Assembly (NCBI GenBank): GCA_018830745.1
Contig: JAHJRU010000233.1
Location: forward strand, 1 to 7,035
Direction of reading: 5' to 3'
Length of the DNA stretch: 7,035 bases
From: Chloroflexota bacterium
GTDB taxonomy: Bacteria > Chloroflexota > Dehalococcoidia > Dehalococcoidales > JAHJRU01
Shown: positions 1 to 5,547 of the stretch, one piece after another
How the letters are laid out: every line of letters starts with the position of its first letter
How positions within the stretch are numbered: position 1 is the first letter of the stretch
Notes under the pieces: model-generated
Database searches by the model: none
Seen by the model: only the letters and a program-made list of their open reading frames with translations
What the model was told of the DNA's origin: nothing
Translations under genes and position numbers: made by a program

Positions 1-1474
1 GCTGGATAATCTGGGATAGCATGGTGTCTTTGCCTACCTTGGTAGCCTTGAAGCGGAAGGCACCGGTCTGGTTGATGGTAGCACCAATCACAGTATCGCC
101 TTCGCCTTTGCTGACCGGGAGGCTCTCACCAGTTACCATGGATTCATCAAGGGTGGAGTGCCCCTCAACTATCTCACCATCCACCGGCACCTTTTCCCCG
201 GGACGTACTACGACAATGTCACCTGCCTGTACATCCTCTATGGGAACATCTACTTCCGCGCCATCGCGCACTACTCTAGCTGTCTTGGCCTGAAGTCCTA
301 TGAGCTTCCGAATGGCTTCGCTGGTGCCTCCCTTGGCAATTGCCTCCAGGAGGCGCCCCAGCAGGATGAGGGTGATGATAACGCCTACCGCCTCGTAATA
401 TACCTGGCGCAGACCCTCAGGCAAAACACCGGGAACCACCGTAACCACCAGGCTATAGCCGAAGGCAGCAATCGTTCCTATGGTGATGAGGGTGTTCATA
501 TCGGCTGTGCGGTGGCGTAGCGTCAACCAGCCGGTGCGGTGTATTGGCCAGCCGGCGTATAACATTACCGGCGTAATGAGGATTAGCTGAAGCCAGCGGT
601 TAAGCAGAAAGGGCGGCAGCCACGCCGGATTAAAGAACTCGCTGGTCATCACCGCGAAGATGACTGGGGCTGACAGTATTGCGCCCACAAGTACACGCCG
701 GGTCAAATCTCGCTGCTCGGCGCGCCGGTCGGCAGCCTCCCTGTCTTCTGTCTCCTGGCTCCCCGGCTCACTACGGTGACGAATTTTGTAGCCGGTGTTT
801 TCAATGATTTGCTGTATCTGTTCCGGTGATATCTGCTCGGGGTCGTACCGGGCGGTGACCCGCTCAGCGCCGAAGTTGACCTTAACATCATCTATGCCGG
901 GTAGACTATGGAGAGCCGTCTCGATATTGACCACACAGGTGGGGCAGCTAACGCCGCCACCGATAATGGCAAACTCCACTTGCTCCATCTTCTTCCCCGC
1001 CGGCATGGTGGGCCCCACGCCCACGGCTACGGCGTGCTCATGAGTATGCCCATCATCGCTTAGGGATACTGGTGCCTCGGTTGGCTCCCCGGGGCCCTTG
1101 CCCTCCTCCACGATAAGGCTGCCATGTATCATGTTCATGCCGCAAGCAAAGCCGAATTGCCCGGCTTTGTCCGGGGTGAACTCCAGCGTGGTCTTGGCAA
1201 AAGGCGCCAGCGTCTTGCTGGCCTGAAAATCGGGGAAGACCACTCTGGAACTGCAATCGCCAGCCTCCTGGCGGTCAAATATCAGGCGAAGCGGAACATC
1301 CTTTTGGACTCGAATTATATCGGGTGAATAGCCACCCTTGACGGTGACCTTTATCTCCTGCACATTTCCCTTAACCTGGGCTGTTTGGGCCTGCTTTGGC
1401 CCAAAGAAGAACCAGGCCAGGAAAGCTATCGCGGCTAATCCTGCCAGCGTGACTCCTATTTCGGCTAAAGGCAT
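1..1474 (-). CDS. copA: Cupredoxin-HMA-fused heavy-metal (copper) P-type ATPase, C-terminus outside the window
   Basis: This is the N-terminal 491 residues of a P1B-type ATPase that probably exports Cu(I) using ATP. Residues about 5-25 form a membrane anchor. Residues about 36-122 are a cupredoxin-like domain with C74 and a CGMNM motif (C111, M113, M115, then H117). A short His-rich linker (H143, H145, H147) follows. An HMA domain at about 165-232 carries a CPTC site (C177, C180). Membrane helices lie near 260-277, 290-310, 326-348 and 358-380, and the actuator domain has TGES at 448-451. The CPC ion site, the DKTG phosphorylation site and the ATP-binding domain lie beyond the left edge. ATG at 1474 has an AAGGAGGT ribosome site at 1480-1487. 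Cu(I) specificity is inferred from the cupredoxin and HMA domains. Another soft metal is possible because the CPC helix is not visible. Confidence 0.93.
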   Translation of the reverse strand, partial: MPLAEIGVTLAGLAAIAFLAWFFFGPKQAQTAQVKGNVQEIKVTVKGGYSPDIIRVQKDVPLRLIFDRQEAGDCSSRVVFPDFQASKTLAPFAKTTLEFTPDKAGQFGFACGMNMIHGSLIVEEGKGPGEPTEAPVSLSDDGHTHEHAVAVGVGPTMPAGKKMEQVEFAIIGGGVSCPTCVVNIETALHSLPGIDDVKVNFGAERVTARYDPEQISPEQIQQIIENTGYKIRHRSEPGSQETEDREAADRRAEQRDLTRRVLVGAILSAPVIFAVMTSEFFNPAWLPPFLLNRWLQLILITPVMLYAGWPIHRTGWLTLRHRTADMNTLITIGTIAAFGYSLVVTVVPGVLPEGLRQVYYEAVGVIITLILLGRLLEAIAKGGTSEAIRKLIGLQAKTARVVRDGAEVDVPIEDVQAGDIVVVRPGEKVPVDGEIVEGHSTLDESMVTGESLPVSKGEGDTVIGATINQTGAFRFKATKVGKDTMLSQIIQ

Positions 1475-1498
1475 TACGCACCTCCTTCTTCAGGACAG

Positions 1499-1618
1499 TC
1501 AGACTCTGTTTCTGGTGTCGGTGAAATTGCATGTTTGGTGTTGTTCATCCCGTTGCTGACATTTCTGCGCCCACGCTTTATCTTCATAAGCAAAGCCGCA
1601 GGCTTCACAGACATACAG
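1499..1618 (-). CDS. Cys-rich mini-protein reading frame with unresolved start
   Basis: The frame encodes a metal-binding-like mini-protein with a CEACGF knuckle followed by two more cysteines (pattern C-x2-C-x12-C-x9-C) and a TGA stop at 1499-1501. From memory it resembles small Cys-rich proteins of anaerobes that have a YxCxxCGFxY start and a later CN motif. The frame is open from directly behind the stop codon of the membrane protein (TAA at 1664-1666) and contains no ATG, GTG or TTG. The only weak candidate is CTG at 1616-1618, with AGGA just upstream, giving 39 residues. The options are a non-AUG start, stop readthrough from the upstream gene, a sequence error near the G-rich tract, or a decayed gene. 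It lies between the membrane protein and the ATPase, so it was probably part of the same operon. The reading frame is fairly convincing but its expression is not established. Confidence 0.5.
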   Translation of the reverse strand: MYVCEACGFAYEDKAWAQKCQQRDEQHQTCNFTDTRNRV

Positions 1619-1663
1619 GGTCCTGCTGGTTTCCTTTGTTTCTTTTACCCGCCGCCCCCGCCG

Positions 1664-1912
1664 TTAGGAAAACTTATTGTAAATAAACACCAACAAAAAT
1701 ACAAAAACAAATGTAATTACCGCAGCTTCGACCATCCCGGCAATTATCCCAACAATGCTCAGTGAGAAGAACATGTGCCACTGCTGCATCATGTCAACAG
1801 CGCCGGTGTACACTCCAATGTTTCCCAGTATGCCAAGCACAAGCATAAGTATGGCAGCCACTATGGCTGCTGCGCCGGCCAGTGCCAGGGCTTTTGGTTT
1901 TGTAGCACTCAT
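1664..1912 (-). CDS. Small two-helix membrane protein, DUF5676/holin-like
   Basis: This 82-residue protein has two predicted membrane helices (about 9-31 and 50-77), separated by a short loop with a polar, Met- and His-containing stretch (M41, M42, W45, H46, M47). It ends in YNKFS, which resembles the C-terminus of a family of short membrane proteins labelled DUF5676 or 'bacteriophage holin' in databases. That link is from memory and only moderately secure. No phage genes are nearby, so a lytic role is unlikely. ATG at 1912 follows a GGGGGTG ribosome site at 1917-1923. It precedes the Cys-rich frame and the ATPase in the same direction, so it is probably the first full-size gene of their operon. 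The Met/His loop could bind copper, but this is speculative. Confidence 0.82.
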   Translation of the reverse strand: MSATKPKALALAGAAAIVAAILMLVLGILGNIGVYTGAVDMMQQWHMFFSLSIVGIIAGMVEAAVITFVFVFLLVFIYNKFS

Positions 1913-1935
1913 TTTACACCCCCTGCATATTTATT

Positions 1936-2013
1936 CTACGGTGCTATTAGCACAACGAATCCGGTAACCGGTATGAGGACAGTCAATAAAGTCTTAATGC
2001 GCCGTTTATTCAT
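1936..2013 (-). CDS. Putative 25-residue single-span membrane peptide
   Basis: This short frame begins with ATG at 2013 and stops at TAG (1936-1938). It encodes a basic start (MNKRRIK) followed by an unbroken hydrophobic run of about 17 residues ending in APSTOP, which is the layout of a membrane micropeptide. A GAGGG ribosome site sits 7 bases before the ATG. The ORF lies 23 bases upstream of the two-helix membrane protein and downstream of the proposed activated promoter on the same strand, so it would be the first cistron. A TATAAT-like hexamer overlaps the start region, but it has no good -35 partner. The ORF is short enough to be chance. The topology and ribosome site argue for a real peptide. 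Confidence 0.45.
   Translation of the reverse strand: MNKRRIKTLLTVLIPVTGFVVLIAP
1941..1953. repeat. Short perfect palindrome
   Basis: GTGCTA and TAGCAC are perfect 6-bp arms around a single central T. A 1-base loop makes a stable RNA hairpin unlikely, so a protein site in DNA is the better guess if it means anything. It overlaps the end of the 25-residue ORF and lies just upstream of the membrane-protein gene. Confidence 0.35.
1961..1971. repeat. Short perfect palindrome
   Basis: CCGGT and ACCGG are perfect arms around a central A. Its centre is about 19 bp from that of the palindrome at 1941-1953, or nearly two helical turns, so both could lie on one face of the helix. It is inside the 25-residue ORF. 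It does not resemble the G-tract operator of CsoR-type copper repressors. Confidence 0.3.
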
Positions 2014-2061
2014 TATAAGCCCTCATGTCAAGCTATGTAATTAAGATAGCCGCTTTAGTTC

Positions 2062-2067
2062 TCTATA
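2062..2067 (-). promoter_or_regulatory. Proposed -10 element of the ATPase operon promoter
   Basis: On the minus strand TATAGA lies just beyond the motif array, and a transcript would start near 2055, about 42 bases before the 25-residue ORF. No consensus -35 is present at the right distance. The last array repeat occupies that place, as expected for an activator-dependent promoter. The sequence from the last repeat through this -10 matches the promoter ahead of the PDZ gene at 21 of 25 bases. Confidence 0.5.
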
Positions 2068-2075
2068 TTGTCACG

Positions 2076-2119
2076 GATTAATTAGAAGGCGCTTAGAGAT
2101 TGATTATAAGATGCTTAGA
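2076..2119 (-). promoter_or_regulatory. Array of four 11-bp direct repeats, likely response-regulator binding site
   Basis: Read on the minus strand, four 7-bp cores (TCTAAGC, TATAATC, TCTAAGC, TCTAATT) follow each other at exactly 11-bp steps with 4-bp linkers. Direct repeats with 11-bp periodicity are the usual target form of OmpR/PhoB-family regulators. The orientation, and the -10-like TATAGA just beyond the array, point to activation of the leftward ATPase operon. The same motif recurs at 4302-4334 and 4845-4876. That the binding protein is the neighbouring response regulator is inferred. Confidence 0.65.
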
Positions 2120-2173
2120 TTATTAGCAGGGAGGCAATATCTAGCGGGCACCTGCTCTCTAACCGCTCTTTGC

Positions 2174-2202
2174 TTGACCTGAATCTGGCGACCATCTATC
2201 AT
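2174..2202 (+). promoter_or_regulatory. Sigma70-like promoter of the two-component operon
   Basis: TTGACC (2174-2179) and TATCAT (2197-2202) are separated by exactly 17 bp, matching the housekeeping consensus at 5 of 6 positions in each hexamer. A transcript starting near 2209 would have a leader of about 30 bases. The promoter needs no activator by sequence, so basal expression of the regulator and kinase is expected. The motif array 55 bp upstream could still modulate it. Confidence 0.7.
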
Positions 2203-2239
2203 TAACATTAATTGGAGCAACTATGGTAAAGGGTGAAAA

Positions 2240-2905
2240 ATGCGCATTCTGGTAGTGGATGATGATCCTCAGATTGTGAGCTTTCTGAAGCGGGGCTTGG
2301 CTTATGAGGGATACAAGGTTGATACTGCCGCCGATGGTCTTGAAGCGTTGGCTAAAGCTCGCGAGAAGGAGCCTGACCTCGTTATTCTGGACATTATGAT
2401 GCCTGAGATTGATGGCATTGAAGTTAGCAAGCGCCTGCGCGAAGGAAGCGATGTTCCCATTTTGATGCTGACTGCCAAGGGAACCGTGGCTGACAAAGTG
2501 GCTGGCCTTGAAAGTGGTGCTGATGACTACCTGGTCAAACCATTTGCCTTTGATGAACTGCTGGCAAGAGTAAGAGCTTTGCTGCGACGGCAGCAGCCCA
2601 AGGAGGGGGAGGTGCTCAACTTCAGTGATCTCTCACTGAATACTGCTACCAGAGAAGTGAAACGCGGTAATGAAGCCATCGAACTCACTGCACAGGAGTT
2701 TGCTTTGCTTGAACTATTCATGCGTCACCCACGCCAGGTGCTCAAGAGAGACCAGATATACGAAAGAGTCTGGGGGTACGATTTTGAAGGTCTATCCAAT
2801 GTAATAGAAGTCTATGTGCGCTACCTGAGGTCAAAACTGGAAGCGGGTGGCCGGCCCAGGCTGATTCATACCGTGCGCAGCGTGGGTTATGTGCTAAAGG
2901 AGTAG
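2240..2905 (+). CDS. OmpR/PhoB-family response regulator
   Basis: This 221-residue protein has the standard two-domain layout. The receiver domain (1-118) has the acidic pocket D7-D9, phosphoacceptor D51, the conserved T78 and K100 followed by P101. The winged-helix DNA-binding domain (about 124-220) has a recognition helix near 186-200 ([15 protein letters not shown]). From memory it resembles MprA/PrrA-type regulators. ATG at 2240 is preceded by AAAGGGTG at 2228-2235. The gene ends 4 bases before its kinase partner, so the two are co-transcribed. Proteins of this class bind tandem 11-bp repeats, and three such arrays occur in this window, which makes this the obvious candidate to bind them. 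The target genes suggest a copper or envelope-stress response, like CopR/CusR systems, but the sequence does not identify the inducer. Confidence 0.95.
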   Translation: MRILVVDDDPQIVSFLKRGLAYEGYKVDTAADGLEALAKAREKEPDLVILDIMMPEIDGIEVSKRLREGSDVPILMLTAKGTVADKVAGLESGADDYLVKPFAFDELLARVRALLRRQQPKEGEVLNFSDLSLNTATREVKRGNEAIELTAQEFALLELFMRHPRQVLKRDQIYERVWGYDFEGLSNVIEVYVRYLRSKLEAGGRPRLIHTVRSVGYVLKE

Positions 2906-2909
2906 ATGT

Positions 2910-4295
2910 ATGCCAATTCGCTGGCGGTTGACCTTATGGTTCGCCTTGATTTTATGCGCCATTCTTATTCTCTCGGGAATTGTACTCCACATCCTGCTGC
3001 AACGGTACCTCAGCAATCAGGTAGATGATAATCTCAGAGTCATTTCAGCACGGATACACGGCACCCTTAATCCGGAGGAAGTCCCCGCCCCTTTAGACCA
3101 CGAAGTTATCCATTCCAAGTTACCACCGATTAACGAGTTTGCTTCGCCGGGAGTGTATGTTCAACTACTGGACAGAAGCGGGAATGTGGTAGTGAAATCG
3201 AGTAGCCTCGGCGAACAAGAGCTACCGGTAGACCCCTCTCTAATCTCACGAGGATTCGCCGGAAACGATGCTATCGGGACAGTGGCTGCGGGTGACAACG
3301 CCATGGTTCGGGTTATGGTTTCGCCATTGTATTTGAGGGACCAGGTTCTTCTTTTAGAAGTAGCCCAGTCCTTAAATCACATAGACACTACCATGAGACA
3401 GTTAAGATGGGCTACACTGTCAAGCGTTTTGCTGGCGCTGGTATTGGCTGCGGTATCAGGCGGAGCAGTAGTCAGGAATGCCCTGTCACCAGTTAAACAG
3501 ATTACCCGAACGGCAAGGATTATAGAAACCAGTTCCGACCTCAGCCGCCGTGTGGGTTATATGGGGCCACTGGACGAAATCGGTGAGTTGGCGGCTACCA
3601 TCGACCAAATGATTCAGCACCTGGATAGGGCTTTTAAATCTCAAAAGAATTTTGTGGCCGACGCCTCCCATGAGCTGAGAGGCCCATTGACCGTCATCCG
3701 CGGTAACCTCGATTTGCTTAAACGCAAGCTCAGTGAGGACGACCGCCGTGAGTCGCTAAGAGCCATTGAGCAGGAGACGATGCGAATGGCCAAGATAGTG
3801 GAGGACCTTCTCCTCCTGGCTGAGGTCGAGTCGGGTCAGGTGGTAACACAAGAAAGGGTGGCTCTTAAAGAGATTGTCTTCACCGAGCGCGAACGGGCAC
3901 GGACCCTGGCCGGGAACCGAAAGATTGTTATCGACCAGCAACAGGACTTGGTGATAAAGGGCGATGCACAGAGACTGAAACAACTATTGGGGAACCTGGT
4001 AGATAATGCCATCAAGTATACTCCAGAGGAAGGTACCATCACGCTGTCATTGTATCAAGATGGCGGGTGGGTGCGGCTGGATGTGGCTGACACCGGAGTT
4101 GGGATAGCCCCTGAACACCTCCCTCACATTTTTGACCGCTTCTACCGGGTTGACAAAGCCCGGTCTCGGGTTAGCGGCAGTACCGGCCTGGGTTTAGCCA
4201 TTGTAAAGGGCGTTGCTGAGCAGCATGGCGGCAGAGTGACCGTCGCCAGCGAGTCAGGCAGGGGCAGCGTATTTACCGTCTGGCTGAAACTCTAA
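2910..4295 (+). CDS. Membrane sensor histidine kinase, partner of the upstream regulator
   Basis: This 461-residue kinase has a first membrane helix (about 8-30), an extracytoplasmic sensor region (about 31-163), a second helix (about 167-188) and a HAMP linker (about 190-242). The phosphoacceptor domain has H254 in the SHELRGPL motif. The ATPase domain has N366, a DTGVG box (394-398), a FDRFYR box (408-413) and a GLGLA box (426-430). All catalytic motifs look intact. The sensor has no cysteine. H64, H68, M132 and M136 are possible metal ligands, but no CusS-like motif is recognisable, so the signal is undefined. ATG at 2910 uses AAAGGAG at 2896-2902, inside the end of the regulator gene. A terminator-like hairpin follows downstream. 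Confidence 0.95.
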   Translation: MPIRWRLTLWFALILCAILILSGIVLHILLQRYLSNQVDDNLRVISARIHGTLNPEEVPAPLDHEVIHSKLPPINEFASPGVYVQLLDRSGNVVVKSSSLGEQELPVDPSLISRGFAGNDAIGTVAAGDNAMVRVMVSPLYLRDQVLLLEVAQSLNHIDTTMRQLRWATLSSVLLALVLAAVSGGAVVRNALSPVKQITRTARIIETSSDLSRRVGYMGPLDEIGELAATIDQMIQHLDRAFKSQKNFVADASHELRGPLTVIRGNLDLLKRKLSEDDRRESLRAIEQETMRMAKIVEDLLLLAEVESGQVVTQERVALKEIVFTERERARTLAGNRKIVIDQQQDLVIKGDAQRLKQLLGNLVDNAIKYTPEEGTITLSLYQDGGWVRLDVADTGVGIAPEHLPHIFDRFYRVDKARSRVSGSTGLGLAIVKGVAEQHGGRVTVASESGRGSVFTVWLKL

Positions 4296-4301
4296 GCATC
4301 C

Positions 4302-4334
4302 TATAAGGTTGTTTTAACCTTCCTCTAATCAATC
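4302..4334 (+). promoter_or_regulatory. Array of three 11-bp direct repeats upstream of the PDZ gene
   Basis: Three 7-bp cores (TATAAGG, TTTAACC, TCTAATC) follow at 11-bp steps with 4-bp linkers, matching the array at 2076-2119 read on the opposite strand. It begins only 6 bases after the kinase stop codon. The final core plus downstream bases match the leftward ATPase promoter at 21 of 25 positions, including the -10-like ATAGA. This suggests that the same activator switches on the PDZ gene. Confidence 0.65.
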
Positions 4335-4337
4335 CGT

Positions 4338-4389
4338 GGCACCATAGATACTAGCGAGACGAAGTATCTTTTGGTGCCTTTTCTATTTT
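4338..4389 (+). terminator. Rho-independent-type terminator after the two-component operon, overlapping the next promoter
   Basis: Arms 4338-4351 and 4364-4378 pair as GGCACCA with TGGTGCC and AGATAC with GTATCT, with one small internal mismatch or bulge and a 12-base loop. A T-rich tail (4379-4389) follows. The stem would end transcripts coming from the kinase gene. The proposed activated promoter has its -10 (CATAGA, 4343-4348) inside the left arm, so its own transcript would start in the loop and lack that arm. Confidence 0.6.
4343..4348 (+). promoter_or_regulatory. Proposed -10 element of the PDZ gene promoter
   Basis: CATAGA lies at the same distance from the last array core as TATAGA does in the leftward promoter. 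The match to the housekeeping consensus is poor, and no -35 hexamer is present, which fits an activator-dependent promoter. The predicted start is near 4355, leaving about 47 bases of leader before the PDZ gene. Confidence 0.4.
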
Positions 4390-4401
4390 AAGGGGGCCTT
4401 A

Positions 4402-4824
4402 ATGAATAAGACAAGAATAACAATAGTCGGCGTTACCACTATTGTCGTGATAGCAGTAGTACTCACTTTTTTCCTTTGGCCGGGCCAACCTGAAAAAGCA
4501 GAACCGCCTGAGATAGCCATGGAAAATGAAACATTTATGGACCTGGGAATCACGTATCTTCCGATTAGTCCTGGAGTGGCAGCATACTATGGCCTTGAAA
4601 TAGAGTCCGGAGCTCTTATCACCGAAGTCGTTCCGGGTAGCCCGGCAGACGGGGCAGGAATACAAGTGGGGGATGTCATTCTCAGTTTCAATGGTGCCAG
4701 TCTGGAGACGGAGACCCCCTTATTGGGCATGATGATGTCCTGCCCGGCTGGCAACAGAATAGCTCTGGAGGTCTGGAGAGAGAATACCGTCAGGTCAGTG
4801 AGATTGCTCCACGCTCAGAGATGA
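4402..4824 (+). CDS. Membrane-anchored PDZ-domain protein without protease domain
   Basis: This 140-residue protein has a basic start, a membrane anchor (about 7-26), a short linker and one PDZ domain (about 45-138). The domain contains the typical SGALITEVVPGSPADGAGI stretch (69-87) followed by GDVILSFNG (90-98). HtrA-type proteases carry such domains, but no catalytic triad is present. A role as an adaptor or substrate-binding protein on the outer face of the membrane is inferred. An unusual MMMSC cluster (110-114) lies where PDZ domains usually have other hydrophobic residues, and it could bind a soft metal. ATG at 4402 has AGGGGG at 4391-4396. The gene has its own motif array and proposed promoter, so it is probably switched on by the neighbouring two-component system. 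Confidence 0.9.
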   Translation: MNKTRITIVGVTTIVVIAVVLTFFLWPGQPEKAEPPEIAMENETFMDLGITYLPISPGVAAYYGLEIESGALITEVVPGSPADGAGIQVGDVILSFNGASLETETPLLGMMMSCPAGNRIALEVWRENTVRSVRLLHAQR

Positions 4825-4844
4825 AAGGAAAATTCTTATCCTAA

Positions 4845-4876
4845 ACTAAGCAGTCTCTAAGGTTGGTTTAAGCTTG
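4845..4876 (+). promoter_or_regulatory. Array of 11-bp direct repeats upstream of the zinc-ribbon/NfeD/lgt unit
   Basis: Three 7-bp cores (ACTAAGC, TCTAAGG, TTTAAGC) follow at 11-bp steps. The 11-mer at 4855-4865 matches the one at 4301-4311 in 10 of 11 bases. A -10-like TAGAAT (4883-4888) lies just beyond, 3 bases closer to the last core than in the other two promoters. Confidence 0.6.
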
Positions 4877-4882
4877 TGTTTT

Positions 4883-4888
4883 TAGAAT
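4883..4888 (+). promoter_or_regulatory. Proposed -10 element of the zinc-ribbon/NfeD/lgt promoter
   Basis: TAGAAT matches the housekeeping -10 at 5 of 6 positions and lies 6 bases after the motif array. The place where a -35 would sit is filled by the array, with no TTGACA-like hexamer. Transcription would start near 4895. Confidence 0.5.
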
Positions 4889-4920
4889 GAAGGCATAGGT
4901 TGAAAAGGAGAAATAAATAG

Positions 4921-4980
4921 TTGAATTCCTACAAAGTTACGCGTGCACTGAGCAACAAATGGGAGGTAATGCAGCAATGA
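4921..4980 (+). CDS. Possible 19-residue leader peptide with TTG start
   Basis: A frame from TTG at 4921 to TGA at 4978-4980 encodes 19 mostly polar residues. AAAAGGAG at 4903-4910 is a good ribosome site, but the 10-base gap to TTG is long. The stop overlaps the start of the zinc-ribbon gene as ATGA, the usual form of translational coupling. It may be a leader peptide or a chance frame. Its position right after the proposed transcription start favours a leader. Confidence 0.3.
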   Translation: MNSYKVTRALSNKWEVMQQ

Positions 4981-5138
4981 TGAAGCTTAAGAGTTGTCCG
5001 AGATGCAGGGGAGATGTGATAGTTGATTGGGACCACCATGGAGGGTATGAGCAGTGCCTCCAGTGCGGTTATCAACATGATCTAAAGAATGTAGTTAAAG
5101 TTGAGCGACGGCCAGTTCAGGAAATGAGGCAGCGGTAG
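4977..5138 (+). CDS. Small zinc-ribbon protein
   Basis: This 53-residue protein has two CxxC knuckles (CPRC at 7-10 and CLQC at 27-30) separated by 16 residues, the form of a minimal zinc ribbon. H20 and H21 lie between them. The C-terminal third is basic, which could suit nucleic-acid binding. There is no signal peptide or membrane helix, so it is cytoplasmic. ATG at 4977 is preferred because GGGAGGT at 4961-4967 precedes it by 9 bases. ATG at 4980 is an alternative. It lies 4 bases before the NfeD-like gene, so they are co-transcribed. From memory, similar short ribbons are common in Chloroflexota, usually with unknown function. Its role here is not known. Confidence 0.85.
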   Translation: MMKLKSCPRCRGDVIVDWDHHGGYEQCLQCGYQHDLKNVVKVERRPVQEMRQR

Positions 5139-5142
5139 TAAG

Positions 5143-5547
5143 ATGTGCCACTTAGTATTATTAATGCCGGTAATTGCGCTACCCATCTTTTTGTTTATGC
5201 CAATAGGTCAAGCTTTGCCACTTTATCTGGTTATAGTAGCGATATCCGCTTTTCTATATTGGCTCATGGTCAAGGCAATGAGAAGGCGAGTTGAGACGGG
5301 GGCTGAGTGCCTGATTGGGGCTAAAGCCGAAGTAGTATCCAAACTGAAACCGCTGGACCATGCTCAATATATTGTCCGGTCCCAGGGCGAATTATGGACT
5401 GCCAACTGCTCTGATAATTTGGAGCCGGGAGAAACAGTGAGTATAGCTTCGGTGAAGGGTGTAAGGCTGGTAATCGAGCGTAGAAACAATAATTCTGAGG
5501 CAATAATAAAGAATGGAGCAGGAGTAAATGCAGGGAATTGTCATTAA
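5143..5547 (+). CDS. NfeD-like membrane protein
   Basis: This 134-residue protein has two membrane helices (about 3-19 and 25-44), a basic stretch (KAMRRR, 44-49) and a beta-rich domain at about 52-113. That domain has the NfeD C-terminal (OB-fold) pattern: [10 protein letters not shown], then GELWTANCS, then [19 protein letters not shown]. NfeD proteins act in membrane-quality or membrane-raft functions with stomatin-like partners, but no such partner is visible here. The gene is short compared with full NfeD proteins, which often carry a protease domain. No clear ribosome site precedes ATG at 5143, so translation is probably coupled to the zinc-ribbon gene 4 bases upstream. Its end overlaps lgt by 20 bases. 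A tail beyond about residue 115 is poorly ordered and of no known use. Confidence 0.8.
   Translation: MCHLVLLMPVIALPIFLFMPIGQALPLYLVIVAISAFLYWLMVKAMRRRVETGAECLIGAKAEVVSKLKPLDHAQYIVRSQGELWTANCSDNLEPGETVSIASVKGVRLVIERRNNNSEAIIKNGAGVNAGNCH

Larger units (their letters stand above)
1913..2239. other. Divergent regulatory intergenic region
   Basis: This 327-base gap separates the minus-strand ATPase operon from the plus-strand two-component operon. It holds the putative 25-residue peptide, two short palindromes (1941-1953 and 1961-1971), an array of four 11-bp-spaced motifs (2076-2119) facing left, and a sigma70-like promoter (2174-2202) facing right. The stretch at about 2124-2170 shows nothing recognisable. 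No tRNA or riboswitch-like structure was found. Confidence 0.8.

Noticed and set aside
158..520. 120-residue plus-strand ORF and other plus-strand ORFs across 21-1559
   Set aside because: They lie opposite the well-supported ATPase gene, have no recognisable domains or ribosome sites, and are shadows of it.
1474..1614. 46-residue minus-strand ORF from ATG at 1614, ending in a TAATG overlap with the ATPase start
   Set aside because: It overlaps the Cys-rich frame almost completely and its product looks like random sequence with no fold signs. The Cys-rich frame has the family-like pattern. The coupling overlap is noted but not enough.
1664..1912. Prophage remnant, because of the holin-like label for this family
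   Set aside because: No lysis, integrase or structural genes are nearby, and the gene lies in a metal operon. The label reflects size and two helices only.
2012..2031. TTGACA and TATAAT hexamers on the minus strand as a promoter for the membrane-protein gene
   Set aside because: They are only 8 bp apart, far from the 16-18 bp needed. TATAAT alone has only TTACAT at the correct distance. A start there would also cut off the 25-residue ORF.
1755..2044. Plus-strand ORFs of 70 and 89 residues
   Set aside because: They are antisense to the membrane protein and the divergent leader, and have compositions typical of a reverse-frame shadow.
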